The notes under the pieces were generated by a model. The model searched no databases. It had not been told where the DNA came from and saw nothing but the letters and a program-made list of their open reading frames with translations. The position numbers and the translations under genes are program-made. A stretch of 64,000 nucleotides of DNA, taken from assembly GCA_017591395.1 (NCBI GenBank), contig WEDG01011587.1, forward strand, positions 1 through 64,000, in the 5' to 3' direction. Source of the stretch: Schistocephalus solidus (Eukaryota > Platyhelminthes > Cestoda > Diphyllobothriidea > Diphyllobothriidae). Shown here in pieces: positions 1 through 11,319 of this stretch; the stretch's first letter is position 1; each line of letters opens with the position of its first letter.

Positions 1-3000
1 ACGGAACGATTATGTGCCACAACCTGATCTGCAAGGCGCATCGGAACGATCATGCGCCACAACCTGATTGGTGAACTTTCTCCCTCACAAGACGTTCAAT
101 TAACTTTCCTAGCAGATACTTTCAATTTGCATTCCTATATTGCGTAAAAAAGGCTATGCAAAAATCTTAATAATGTCTTTTTAAAACCCACTGACACTGT
201 GAATCAGAGCCGGCGTATTAACCAGTTCTTTCAGCTTTAAAGCTGCTTGAAATTCATGTACCTTAATGGGCTTTCACGATTCGCCTTGACGAAATTTTAC
301 GGTTTAAAGAGACAGACTAGTTCCTTCCAAAATTATTTATAGACTTTTTAAACACTTTGCCAAGTTGATCAGTTGCAGGCTTCATACACCTAATTACGAG
401 AAAAGTCCAGTGGATCAGATGTATCTTAGTATTATGTTAGTGGTAGGTAGCATCCTACTGCCAAAGAAGGGCAGGGAAGATGCAGTAAAATATTTTCATT
501 AAAGTTTTATCTCTGACTTCTATTTTCGAACACGTTCTTTGCCTGTCGACGTGCATACGGCCAAATGCCTGGAGGTGATTCGAGCTGTGCGTGCGTCGCT
601 GAAAGTGTCCCTTACTTCTCTTTCGCAATCTTGAGAGATATATGTTGGACCGACACGAAATTTTATTGATCAGCCATAGTTGTGTCTTTTGGAAGTAAAT
701 GTTCTTCCTTTGTTCTCGCTGTTGTGGCACGCCATGAATCAGATTTTAAAGAAGGCAATCTGTCTCACTTTTAGACCACGCCTGCACAGCATTAGCTTTA
801 TTCTGATCGGATTGTAAAACAAGAATTAATAATTTCAGTTTATATAAGGAAGTACACCGAAATATGTGTATTCGAAATTACACTTGTCAATCGCTCGTAG
901 ATGGTGTACTCCTTTTATGAAACACCCCATTTCGGGATGTTTTTCCATCGAAATAACATGAAAAGACACACTTACCGTGGGTCTTCCGTTTGCAACGGAT
1001 GAGAACGGTTGCATCGAAACGTTTCCAATTTAACCAAGCATCTGCCTGTCCACGTAGCGTCTTCATTGATTTGGGAGAGAGGGGGGTAGGGCGGTTAAAT
1101 AGGACGGACAGACAGGTGACCTTCATATTCAACCAATGAAAATGTGCGACAAAATGGATTTCCAAACAGCATGCTTCAAAAAGACTAACGAAAAGGCATC
1201 CCCTCCAGAGGGCAACTCAGCCAGATGGCAAGTCGGGGAAAGGTCGTTTTCGGGCGTGTCAGCCACGGAATTAGGGACCACACTGCAGGTGGTCTCGCGC
1301 TACTCCCGTGTCCTAACGTTATCCCTTACCCTATTATTAACACTAAACCAAACGCTGACCCTCGTAACTATAATTCTGACCCTCCTAGTTCTAACCTCCT
1401 GGGATTTAGCGTTAGGCCCCCCGCAATGCGATGGGATACATATTTCCGTGGTCTACTTTCGGAGAAAACGAGCATTTTATAGGCTGCGCTCGGCAGTACT
1501 TCCATCAGTTCACATAGGGACTGGGGCTGTGGGTTCAAACGGTGAAAAAGAAGCTACTATTGAGGTTTTTCGTTTCGTTAATCGATTTGCTTAGCCAAAT
1601 TACCCGTCTCAAGTAGAAGGAGGGCTTAACGACATGCCTGAAGTTCGAACCGGTGGTCGATATAAATTTACACGCAAATTGGGCTCCACCATCCGATTAC
1701 CAGTTGACTGCAGTTGTCGTAGACCAATGGTTGGTAGTAACAAGTTGTGATCCCTGCAGATAAAGAGGTTATTACATGTATTCTTAGAAGACACATGCCT
1801 AGATCCAGCAATACGCTATAGTGCCGCAGAGACTTCTGTTCATGTTCTGCAATCACGGGCGTGAACAGATAGCAGCTATCTCGAAGTCACACAGCTAGCA
1901 GTATGCGCAAACACCAACGAATCCCCGTAGGATAACTCGAATGCCGAGACAAAATCCCAAACTGGTCTCTTGATAGCAAATGAATCAGCTACCCGGAGAG
2001 GGCTGAGCAACACTGGTATAGTCACACTGATCGCGCCTCGCTTGAGCGTCGTAATCCAAACAACTGCGGTTGAGCGGGACTACTGTGCCCACGCAGGCAT
2101 CACTCAACTTTGTTTAGCCTACTTTTCGTAGATCCGGATCCAACTATTATATATTCGGTGAGTTAATACTGTCAAACAAGGTGCGTAGCTAACCGCTGGC
2201 TGGTGGTCTTCGTCAGCAGTCACAGATGCTCGACTATGGCCACAGTTGACGTCTTTCAATTGGACGATACTTAAAGAGAGAGTGTTGAAATCAGGATCAA
2301 ATACCCCTCCTATCGGAACATCGTGCCAGCCAGTGACAGGATCGTCGCAAAATGGCTGTCTCTGGTTTTTGAGACGGACGGGATACGGGACTGGCTCTCC
2401 TTAGAAAAATTTCAGACAACCTGGTTATCTGATGCCCGCTGAAGATTCCGAACAGTTTTACCCCATAGTTAGCTGTGATTGTACCGTGCAGAGGGAGTAA
2501 TCCTGCATAGCCTTGAAGTTGGGGTCACCCAAACCTAACTAGCTTAAGCAATATGCGCCGAGTCGAGTCATTTTAGTAGAGACGCTTGAGGCCTCTTCCG
2601 AGGACGCGGAAGAGTCCGCTTCAGATCCCAGTAACGAGACCATTGGGAGGTTAAGCACGGTAATTCCTCACGTGTGGCGCTCTTCCAAAATTACATAGTC
2701 TGGGTCGCAGCCAAGTCTCCAAAGATGCATGGTTAGAGCCCATTGCGCCACATGTGCTGGCACAATGCATTGAGCTGCCTCAACGCCCTTGGACACGTAG
2801 TCTACTGAGCTTCGTGCTTGGCCGTATCTCGAGCAGCAGTGACTTGAGGTCCCAGACATTTGTACGAGTTGAGTGGTCTCAGCTCAAGCACGAACGAGCC
2901 CCTCCTACTTCGCAAGGTGGCCAGGGGTTATCTTCTCACTTCGACGAACACACGGTAGAGTACGCACAACAACTGACCACGAAGTTCCTGTTAGAAAGCT

Positions 3001-3700
3001 GCCGCCCGTACGTCGTCAACTCGGGCGCTCAAAACTAACAGCACCGATCCACAGCGCACAAGTAAATCTTTGGCCCACTTACACAAGTTGAAGTAGACAG
3101 GTATCACTCCAGTGTTAGTGGAAGCGATCCTCGTCGTTTGGCACCCTGAGAAGAGGACTTAAGGGAGTAGACAGCCTACACCTACTCCGCAATCTGTCAA
3201 GCCCACAAAATTTTGCCTTGCGCTATCGATGAAAGGGCTTGGATTTGCCTCGGTTGGCGCTTGCTCCATCTTCCTCTCTAAAAGCCACCACCGGAAGTCC
3301 ATTGCGCGGACTGCTGCTCTAAGACGTCCAGACTGGTCCTTCAGCTGACGCCCGCCAGCTAAAGGTAGTGCAGGCAACCGCAATCGGTCAATGGTGCGCT
3401 CACTCCGCGTTCGAGATTGGCGAAACCATCTGGACCAATAGCGCGTGTCCGGAATGTATACGGCTTGTGAACCGAGGAGTCCGATTAGCATCGGCAGACG
3501 TAAGCACCTTACGGGATAAAATTGGCTGAACCAGCCACGGTGGAAGCCCTCATCGACAAGAACCCCACGCGAAAACGAAGTGTCGTTACTTTGGAGGCGG
3601 ACACCGGCTCAGGCACTATACGACCCTGACAAGACACCAAACGCCACTAATCATTAGGGTCTGAGTCCGTCCAATCCCAAGATACAGGCTATAAGATTCG
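1..3700. other. Unassigned region, no gene recognised
   Basis: I see no recognisable coding region here. The longest open frames (about 90 to 150 codons at 1136-1594, 2754-3038 and 3159-3491) have no motif I know, no supporting splice sites, and overlap frames of similar quality on the other strand. The only clear structure is the CCCTAA-like tract listed separately. Decayed repeats too diverged for me to place are likely. Confidence 0.6.
1308..1420 (+). repeat. Degenerate telomere-like CCCTAA tract
   Basis: The plus strand carries a run of short words of the types ccctta, ccctatt, cactaaa and gaccctc, spaced about every six to seven bases. It reads as a heavily mutated (CCCTAA)n array. The other tracts of this kind in the window are in the same orientation. 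It could also be chance C/T/A-rich sequence. Confidence 0.4.
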
Positions 3701-3807
3701 AGGAAAAAAACTTCGATATAATTTACATCAAGATACGCCAATAAACCGGCAAAATTCTCGCAAAATATGCACATATATATAAATATATAAAAATGTCTAG
3801 GGAGAGC

Positions 3808-4395
3808 TTATTTCTTGGGAGTCTTCTTGACGGTTGGTTTCTTTGGTTTAGCTGCTGCGACAACCTTCTTCTTCGGTGTCTTGGGCTTGTGAACTTTAGG
3901 GGCGGCCTTTCCGGGTTTAGCTGCAGCCTTCTTCGGCTTTGCGGATGCCTTTTTCGGTTTAGTAGGTGTCTTCTTCGGTTTAGCAGACGCCTTCTTCGGT
4001 TTGGCGACAGCTGTCTTTGCTTTGGCGGTCTTCTTGGGCTTTGCCACCTTCGTAATCCCGGCTGGGGCCTTGGCCTTCTCCGAGAGTTTGAAGGATCCGC
4101 TGGCACCGACGCCCTTCGTTTGGATCAGACGTCCTGCCTTAGCTCCCGAGATCAGAGCCCGGCGGACTTGTACTTCAACCACCTTTTCCGCGATGCCAGG
4201 ATGGTGCGACTTGATATGTTTGACAATGGCCTGACGGCTGGAGCCGTTGCGTTCCTTAAGGTCCTTTATAGCCGTGACGACCATATTAGCGAATGGCGGA
4301 TGGCTCTGGGACTTCGAAGGCTTCTTCGCTGCTTTCACCTTCTTTGCGGGGGCGCCAACGTGGGCAGCAGGGGCGGAGACAACAGGCTCGGACAT
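3808..4395 (-). CDS. Linker histone H1
   Basis: This gene encodes linker histone H1, which binds the nucleosome dyad and linker DNA and compacts chromatin in the nucleus. The intronless reading frame gives 195 residues from the ATG at 4395. A Met four codons upstream (4407) is possible, but MSEPVV at 4395 has the usual acidic/Ala-Pro H1 start. Residues about 1-30 form a short Ala/Lys-rich arm. Residues about 31-105 form the winged-helix H15 domain, beginning HPPFANMV and containing RQAIVKHI, the basic RLIQTKG turn and the closing SGSFKLS. The rest is a Lys/Ala/Pro tail with repeated (A/P)KPKK units. Length and architecture fit animal H1. No other histone gene lies in the window, so this copy is not part of a visible histone cluster. 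No canonical histone 3' stem-loop and no AATAAA are seen just downstream on the minus strand. Confidence 0.95.
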   Translation of the reverse strand: MSEPVVSAPAAHVGAPAKKVKAAKKPSKSQSHPPFANMVVTAIKDLKERNGSSRQAIVKHIKSHHPGIAEKVVEVQVRRALISGAKAGRLIQTKGVGASGSFKLSEKAKAPAGITKVAKPKKTAKAKTAVAKPKKASAKPKKTPTKPKKASAKPKKAAAKPGKAAPKVHKPKTPKKKVVAAAKPKKPTVKKTPKK

Positions 4396-4436
4396 GACGA
4401 CGCGCAACGCTGATTAGCTGGCACGGCCGTGAGCTT

Positions 4437-4448
4437 CGCTTATATAGC
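4437..4448 (-). promoter_or_regulatory. TATA box of the H1 gene
   Basis: On the minus strand the sequence reads GCTATATAAGCG, a good TATA box about 45 bases upstream of the H1 start codon at 4395. A start site 25-30 bases downstream of it would leave a very short leader, as is usual for histone genes. Confidence 0.6.
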
Positions 4449-4449
4449 A

Positions 4450-7400
4450 CATATGACTAGCTCGCATCGAAGTGAATTACGCGCGCGCGTGCGCCATGCT
4501 CTCGTCTTCTGTACACTCGGATAACCCACACGCCTTTTTAGATTTTAACTTACATATCTTCTTCACCGTTTCCCTAATTTCGCTAAAAAATATCCTATGT
4601 AAAAGAGGACATCCTAAGCTCTCGAGTGGTACCAAAATGTCTGTATTTAGCTCCAAGACTTTTCAAAAAACCTCCTTAAATGACGATGAATTTGCACATC
4701 AAATTGTTGTACCTTAGATATAGGAGCCGTGCGTCGAAATAAAAATAAATTTTTATATTTTTTTGTCCATTTTAGAAAGTTGAGATCCCAATTATTACGG
4801 TAAATGTTATAAATTGGCTTACTGCCTGTTAGAAGTTGTGTGAGATGACTTAGAAATGACCGAACCTACTACGGAATTTCACCATTCATTTGGTAGCGCC
4901 CGAGATTTCCGTGGATATTTGAGCGAAAAATTGACTGGTAATCTATACCTAAGAACCTACGAGAAAAAGCCTTTTTTAATCTTAATACTACGCAGAGTTA
5001 CCGTCATTTGCTACATAAACCGGCCCAGAAAATTAGAACCTGACCATATCAGGTTCTGATTGGCCAGTACTAATTTCGAAAGTAAGTGGCGCGCATTTTT
5101 GATTTAATTTCTTCAGTTCTTTGTACTTTCCGCTTCGCAACTTTCTTGGTTATATCATATAGTGGAGGGCTAAAATGAACTAAAATCCATAACTTTAGGC
5201 TAACTCTTCGGTTAATTAACGTATTTGATTAAGGAGGCCCAGAAACTAATCGCTGGTAAATTGGACTCGCCAGGAAGAGTTGGGAAAACGAACTCGGGGT
5301 AGCCGGAGCAAAATCCGGCTAAGAACCGTTTCGCATTTAAGAACCAGGTACAAATCGTATAATTAACTGTTCATTTATAGGCACAACAACTTTTACAATT
5401 TTTGGCTCGGAAATATGGTAAACATCCTCCTTCGCTAGACGAAAACCTAACACTTGATTAGCTATGTTGAATAGTTTTTACGAGCAGGCGACACTTTTCT
5501 CGGAAAGAATAAAGATCAAGAAACTGTTCTTTCACACCGAAGATTTAACACTTAATATTTTCTCCGGAAATAAGATTTTTATTTTCAGATCTGCGATTAC
5601 GGGCATTTTACTACATCAGCATACTGTGACAAGATTAACAGCAACTCACAGAAGACACGTTAAGTTCCCTCTTCCCTTCAAACTGTCAAACTTATAATTA
5701 TTGTTCCTGCAGAATTTTCTCAAGGGAAGAAGCTCAGGACGTAGTACATTATGTCAATCACAGTTTTCTACCAACGAATATCTACGGTACTGACTGAATT
5801 GGCATTTAGAAACCTTTATATTCGAAATCACCTGGTCTTGCTCCCTGGATCTTGCAAAAACTGCTACCCCCCAGGGATGCCGCTGCTCCATCACTCAAAC
5901 TTGGGTTTGGAATGCTGCACCAATTTGATATATAAAGACCTATAACTACTCAATAGGGTCGCTTGCCGAAAGCTGATTTGTTCAAATTTCCAGGTGCGGG
6001 AACGAGAATAAAATCCTTGCCTGGCCTAGTGAAGGTTGTGCGGGTCCCTGGAGCTAGAAAAAGTGTCGTCACTTAAGAACTGACCAGGCCATCGAAAACA
6101 GAGTGTGGTCATCAAAGCATATGCAGGGCCTACAACGTATCGATTTTTGCGGTCGAGCGAGTAGCACTGTCCTTTTTAAAGGTGGTGCCCGGCGCCAAAA
6201 CCGACCACAACTATCCGTAGCGTTCAATTAAACGGCGCAAAACTGTTAAGATCCGTCAGTCAAAAGGGATCTACACTGGTGCAATCTGTAGATAGGACCA
6301 ATTCCCGGAAGGGGAGAGCATTTTTATGAAGAATCAGTGGTTTACGTTGCATAAATACTGGCTACTCTACCATACTCATAGCAGGGGTAAAAGCCAAATG
6401 TTTTTGGTTAATTCCTGTTTTGTCCGTAGGGGGAATCAATCAGTATACATTACGGACTGTCAGTGGGCAGGATGTGAATATTGTCCGGTTATTCCACGGT
6501 AGCTGATTAATTTTAGCTGAAATATTCGTTTTCACGTCCAAACCAAATACGAGCAGATTTGTACGGACGAATTTACTCCCAGATTGCACATTTCTTTCTG
6601 CGGGAATAAATTGACTTCACTTGTGTTGTCTAAAATACTGGTACTTTATTCAAATAAATATAGCCACATGAGTTTTTTCTAAACAATGTGCTAAGGAGTT
6701 TTGATGCCCGCCAACGATAAAAACCGGTTTCCAACCTCCAGCAAAATGAAAGAAAGAGCATCCGAAGCTGCTAACCGAGCCCCGTTGTGAGCTTCTAATC
6801 GATCCACGTAGCCAATTGACGGCAGATTTCGGGTTTCCACGTGATAAATCTCGTAAAGCAAGATCTATACGACTAATAATTCGCTCAGCCCACCGGAGTC
6901 AAGACGGTCAAGGGATGTGAAATTCACGCCTGCCATTGAACCCGTTGAAAGGCTAGACCGGCGGTGGCGGCGGCACAAACCTCCGGAACGACCGACATGG
7001 AACACAAGTGTTATATAGCCCCACAGTTAACAATACGTGAAGTTCTGGTGGAGTTTTTCAAGCTCCGACTCATTTCGAATTACGATAGGGACTAAAACAT
7101 TGTGTTCTCTCCCAGCAAAGCTTACTGTCTCAGGATCGACGGGAAAACAAAAGCAAATTTTAGGCTGAATACTTGGTACCCTCGCGTGACTGCTTAAGCT
7201 GGGGTAAGAATCAACCAGTCCATTTCTAGCAGAAGCGTTATGAAACAACCAAATATTTATTCTACTCACTATTCGTCAGTGTTTATGTCAAACAGTACAG
7301 GCTAATATTGCAGATGTTTCCATTGTCTAGAGGTGTTAATGCCAACCCTTACTTCCTGTGCTCCGTGAATCCATACAAGATAGAGGTTTACTGGCTAATT

Positions 7401-7740
7401 TTTCTTTTGTGGTCTTTATGTGAAGAGGATATTATCAGAATTACTATTTAGATTGAACCATATAGTGTTAACTAGAGTGAACAGTGGATTTTACGAATTA
7501 CACAGCAAAATGTTTAACTGGGTGGATCGAACCCATATTTTTTTAAAAAAATTAGCAAGCGCCCTATACTGACCAGACGTGTGAAGGGATACGGTGCTCG
7601 TGGTTAAGGGGTTGTTTTAGGAAAACTCCAGTTCCAACGTGCGCGCCATTAAAGCCAGACCTCAATGGCGTTTCATCCAATGAATTTTAAGCCACCTTTT
7701 ACCGGTATTATACGACAGTTAGTGTTAAGAAGTCATTACA
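4450..7740. other. Unassigned AT-rich region upstream of H1
   Basis: No coding sequence is recognised. Open frames are all below about 80 codons and lack motifs. The sequence is AT-rich with no long microsatellite and no repeat that I can match elsewhere in the window. Confidence 0.55.
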
Positions 7741-7744
7741 ATGA

Positions 7745-8095
7745 AGTGCCATGAAGCTTCATGCGAAGGGCGTTCGTCTGCGTGTCGCGCCGCAGCAGGT
7801 CCCAGCCCACTTCCTCAATCGATGCACGACGTGAATGTCGAACAGTAAATCGACCGAGCTGCAGCCCGTCTGCACGCGCGCGTGCGCGTGCGTTGACATC
7901 CACCAGCCCCTGTCGGCTAATGTGGGATGTGCCTTGCGCGCCGCACATGCGCAGCGCGAGATCGCGAGCCGAGGTGTATGAGTCATCGCAGGCACAAACG
8001 CGCGCACACCTGCACCCGTGCCGGGAGCTGATTGGTTGGCGGCCTAGCATGGCGTACGTATGCCGGCGTCCTGACATCGCATCTGTTTAAGGCCA
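7745..8095. other. CpG-dense island-like segment
   Basis: This 350-base block is much richer in G, C and CpG than its flanks. It holds alternating cgcgcgtgcgcgtgcg runs, the word cacatgcgcagcgc (close to an NRF1-type half-site pair) and gattggttgg (an inverted CCAAT box). Frames are open on both strands for about 110 codons, which follows from the composition. It looks like a promoter-type island, but I find no gene start beside it. Confidence 0.4.
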
Positions 8096-8099
8096 TGGG

Positions 8100-10110
8100 C
8101 GCGAACATCAGCTGTCGGAGCTATCAACAGCTGCTAGCATCTAATGTCTTAGTGGGCTTAAATGAGTTGAATCAAGAATTGCCGACGGTGTTACCCTTTG
8201 AAAAGGTTTATAAAAAGAAATTCGTGGTGGGCAGCCAGTCTCCGAAACATGCATGTTTATTTCATCTTAAATATAAATGTTCACTGTAATAAACGGCGGC
8301 CTCAGTGGGAATTGGGGGCAGAATTGTCGGCGGTTCGAACTTCATGTTTATCCAATTTACGGGGAATTATGCATCTCCGGATGATACTAAATAATCTTCC
8401 GTCAACCGGGGGGAATATAAGTGTAGGCTCTGTTTTTTTTTCGAATTTAGGATAAACAACTATGTCAGGACTATTGACAGTTGTCAACACAGCCCAGTCC
8501 TCTGTTTATCCACGTTTCGGATTTTCGATGTGAAGCAAACCGGTTGTAATATAGCAATTATATTTCGGACTGCTTGTGTTGATATTGGTAGAGTACGCAG
8601 CTGGAACTACAATAGTTGTCGTGATAGCAGCTTGTTTCTGCTGCCTACTCAGCCAAAGATGTCCATATTCCTGGGTTTCACGCAAGTCATGTGTCTCTGT
8701 GCATGAAACTAAAACAGTATAAGAAAAACCTTGGGCTCGAAAGCATTCCTGGTATCCTCCAGAGCCCTCATGGGCGACTTTTGAGCCACAGTACACCAGT
8801 TTAAACAAAAATTTTGATTCAAACTTAAAAATGCATGCGTTTCTGACGCTCCCCTTGCCAGATCAATTAACAATCTTTTTACCGAAACCGAGGCGATTAG
8901 CGTTTCACGGGTTTGCAGGAGCAAACTGATGAATATCGTACATAGGTAGAAGACGAACTAACACCCAACAGGGACTAAGTTGTCAGAAAGACCGCCCGTT
9001 TAAATTGATGTGGAGCACTATTATCATCGGAGGGTACAGTGAGAGGGAATTTATCCGAACCGACCTCACACTTAGCATATTCCGCTGGCAAGAGACTGTA
9101 GGTGGGCCGGGCGCGGTACCTAACCTGACGTATAACGTTCCTTAAAGAGTGCCACAAACTGCTTGGGTTCTCTTTCAACACGGACCAACCTTCGCTAAAC
9201 CGGATGTCACATTGGTGGTAGTTATAGTAATGTCACACTATAAAGGAGCCCTTCGCACCTGACATTCAGTTTCGAGTGTCTAGTTGCCTTCTCAGTTTGT
9301 TCCTGTTTGTTCCTGTTCACACTTTTCATCTCCTGCCACAGTGCAATGGCGATATGACAATGAGGTTTCCTGCTAATCGGGTGTCTGCCAGATATTTCCG
9401 CGTGCATTGCGAGCGTAAGTATGAAGTTTACCGCTAAATTTCATATTTCCCTATCCGAAAATGTGCAATGGCTGAATAAAGGAAGAACATACCTGTCGCC
9501 GGATGGAGTCACCACAGATAGGACAATGGACTGGTTGCTCGATGTTAGAGAATCAGGCTTAACGCTCAATGACGAAGGTTGGCCAGTGTATCCAAACCTG
9601 GGGTTTGTTACAGCCATGGCCAGAACAGACCATATCAGCCTCCCTGGCCTTTGTCAGCATTCATTTCCGCCATCTTCCAGATTTGGCTTCGGTTGCTTTG
9701 CTACTAACCTAGGACGATGTAGTTGTCTTGTCATTTGTGCTAATTACTCTGGACAATCGAAGGTAAGCATTATTCTCCGGTGTCAGATCCACGAAGATGA
9801 GATAATATTCCTCATTTCTTGGTACGTTTTATACAGTTAACGGGTCACGAAGTTCATGTTCTTGGTTCCGTGGTATTTTTTGAAGTCCCACGGAAGCCAG
9901 GTGCGTGTTCATGCGATTGAATTGGGCACGAGTGAAGGTATTTTCTGCGGTGTTGGGGAGGGATGTGCCACCATAGGCTGGCGGTTCCCCTAGTGTCTGT
10001 GGATGTGAACGATGGTGGCATTCTCGAGGGGTGTATCCTTGTCACCAGATATTCTGGAAGACCGAAGTAAGTGTTTTGTGTGTTGTTCGCCACCGTACTG
10101 TAAATGTCGC
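8100..10110. other. Unassigned region
   Basis: No gene is recognised. The 139-codon open frame at 9421-9840 runs through a SINE fragment and has no motif. Other open frames are below 100 codons. Confidence 0.5.
9600..9680 (+). repeat. Fragment of composite SINE, H module 3' part
   Basis: The words ctggggtttg, gccagaacagaccat and cagcctccctggcctttgtcagc match the 3' half of the H module seen intact at 36965-37150 and 50257-50410. The tRNA-like head is missing or too decayed to see. Confidence 0.45.
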
Positions 10111-10114
10111 CGAA

Positions 10115-10190
10115 ATCGCCCTAGCCCCTGGTGATTTATCACTGGAAAGCTGCTGCACTGCTCTCACTGTTTGTTTTTTTCGAGGGAAGG
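10115..10190 (-). mobile_element. Inverted 5' segment of the zinc-finger LINE
   Basis: On the minus strand this piece encodes RAVQQLSSDKSPGARAIS, the conserved stretch that in this element class directly precedes the AEIYKHGG segment. The next part of the protein, PEI-stop-KHGG, starts at about 10209 on the opposite strand. The two pieces are therefore adjacent in the parent element and head-to-head here, as expected from twin priming. Confidence 0.75.
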
Positions 10191-10204
10191 CGAATAATTG
10201 AAGT

Positions 10205-11310
10205 AGCCGGAAATCTAAAAACACGGCGGGCACCGGCTGATGACAGAACTTAAAATACTCTTCCAGGCAATGTGGCGCCAAGGACAAGTTCCTCAGGATT
10301 TCAAAGAAGCGACCATCGTCCATCTCTACAAGCGGAAGGGAAACCGACAACTCTCTGATAATCACAGAGGCATCTCGTTGCTCATCATCACTGGGAAGAT
10401 CTTCGCCCGTATCCTTCTCAATCGTCTGAACGGTCACCTAGAGCAGGACCTGCTCCCGGAAAGCCAATGTGGCTTCCGACGACAACGCGGAACAACCGAT
10501 ATGATCTTCGCCGTCCAACAGCTACAAGAGAAGTGCCAGGAGATACAAATTCACCTATAAACTACCTTCGTGGATCTGACGAAAGCATTTGACACGGTTA
10601 ATCGTGATGGACTGTGGAAAGTCATGCGGGAATTTGGATGTCCTTAGCGTTTCATGCACATGGTGCGTCAGCGTCAGGACGGAATGGTGGCGCGCGTCAC
10701 TGGCAACGGGATGGTATCTGAAGCATTCGCAGTGACCAACGGGGTGAAGCAGGGCTGCGTACTGATCCCCACCCTCTTCAGTCTCATGTTCTCTGCTATG
10801 CTGCTGGACGCATACCGTGACGGGCACTTTCGCAACAGTCGGCGTATGCAGGCTTCAACGCGCGTGTCGACGGCTACAGTCTATAACTTGCTCTTCGCGG
10901 ATGACTGCACTCTTAAAACCATGACGGAGGAGAGCGTGCAAAGGAGCATGAACCTCTTCACCACAGGCTGCGCCAACTTCGGATTAACAATCATAAGAGC
11001 CAAAACAGTTTTCATGCGCCACCCGCCACCCAGCGCGGAACGCAATGCTCCCCGAATCAATGTCAACGGCGCTTAACTTAAAAATTTGGAAACCTTTGCT
11101 TATCTTGGAAGTACGCTGTAACGCAACACGAGAATCGATGACGAGGTTGCCCAACGGATCTCCAAAGCTAGTCCGGCCTTCGGCCGGCTGCAGGCCTCCG
11201 TGTGGAATCGCCAAGGTTTTCGCCTGAACACCAAACTGAAGATGTACAAGACCGTCGTCTTGAAGACACTGTTTTATGGAGCTGAGGCCTAGACCGTCTA
11301 CTTAAACCAA
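10205..11310 (+). pseudogene. Reverse transcriptase domain of zinc-finger LINE (broken)
   Basis: The conserved RT blocks can be followed in order: MWRQGQVPQDFKEATIVHLYK, then DNHRGISLL, LLPESQCGFRRQRGTTDMIF, FVDLTKAFDTVNRDGLW, NGVKQGCVLIPTLFSLMFS and the catalytic LLFADDCTL near 10889-10915. The FADD pair of acidic residues is intact. Breaks include an in-frame stop inside the KHGG block at about 10217, stops at 10558 and about 10645, a stop at 11074, a probable internal deletion after AYRDGHF, and a frame change near 11320. This is a dead copy. Confidence 0.85.
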
Positions 11311-11319
11311 GCTGCCTCT

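Noticed and set aside
3723..4413. Long open frames antisense to or out of frame with H1 (3723-4106, 3793-4413)
   Set aside because: They arise from the Lys/Ala/Pro codon repetition of the histone tail and have no family resemblance.
7736..8090. Overlapping 110-codon frames on both strands
   Set aside because: Open because of high GC and CpG content; no motif on either strand.
9421..9840. 139-codon open frame
   Set aside because: It runs through a SINE fragment, has no motif, and its codon make-up is not gene-like.
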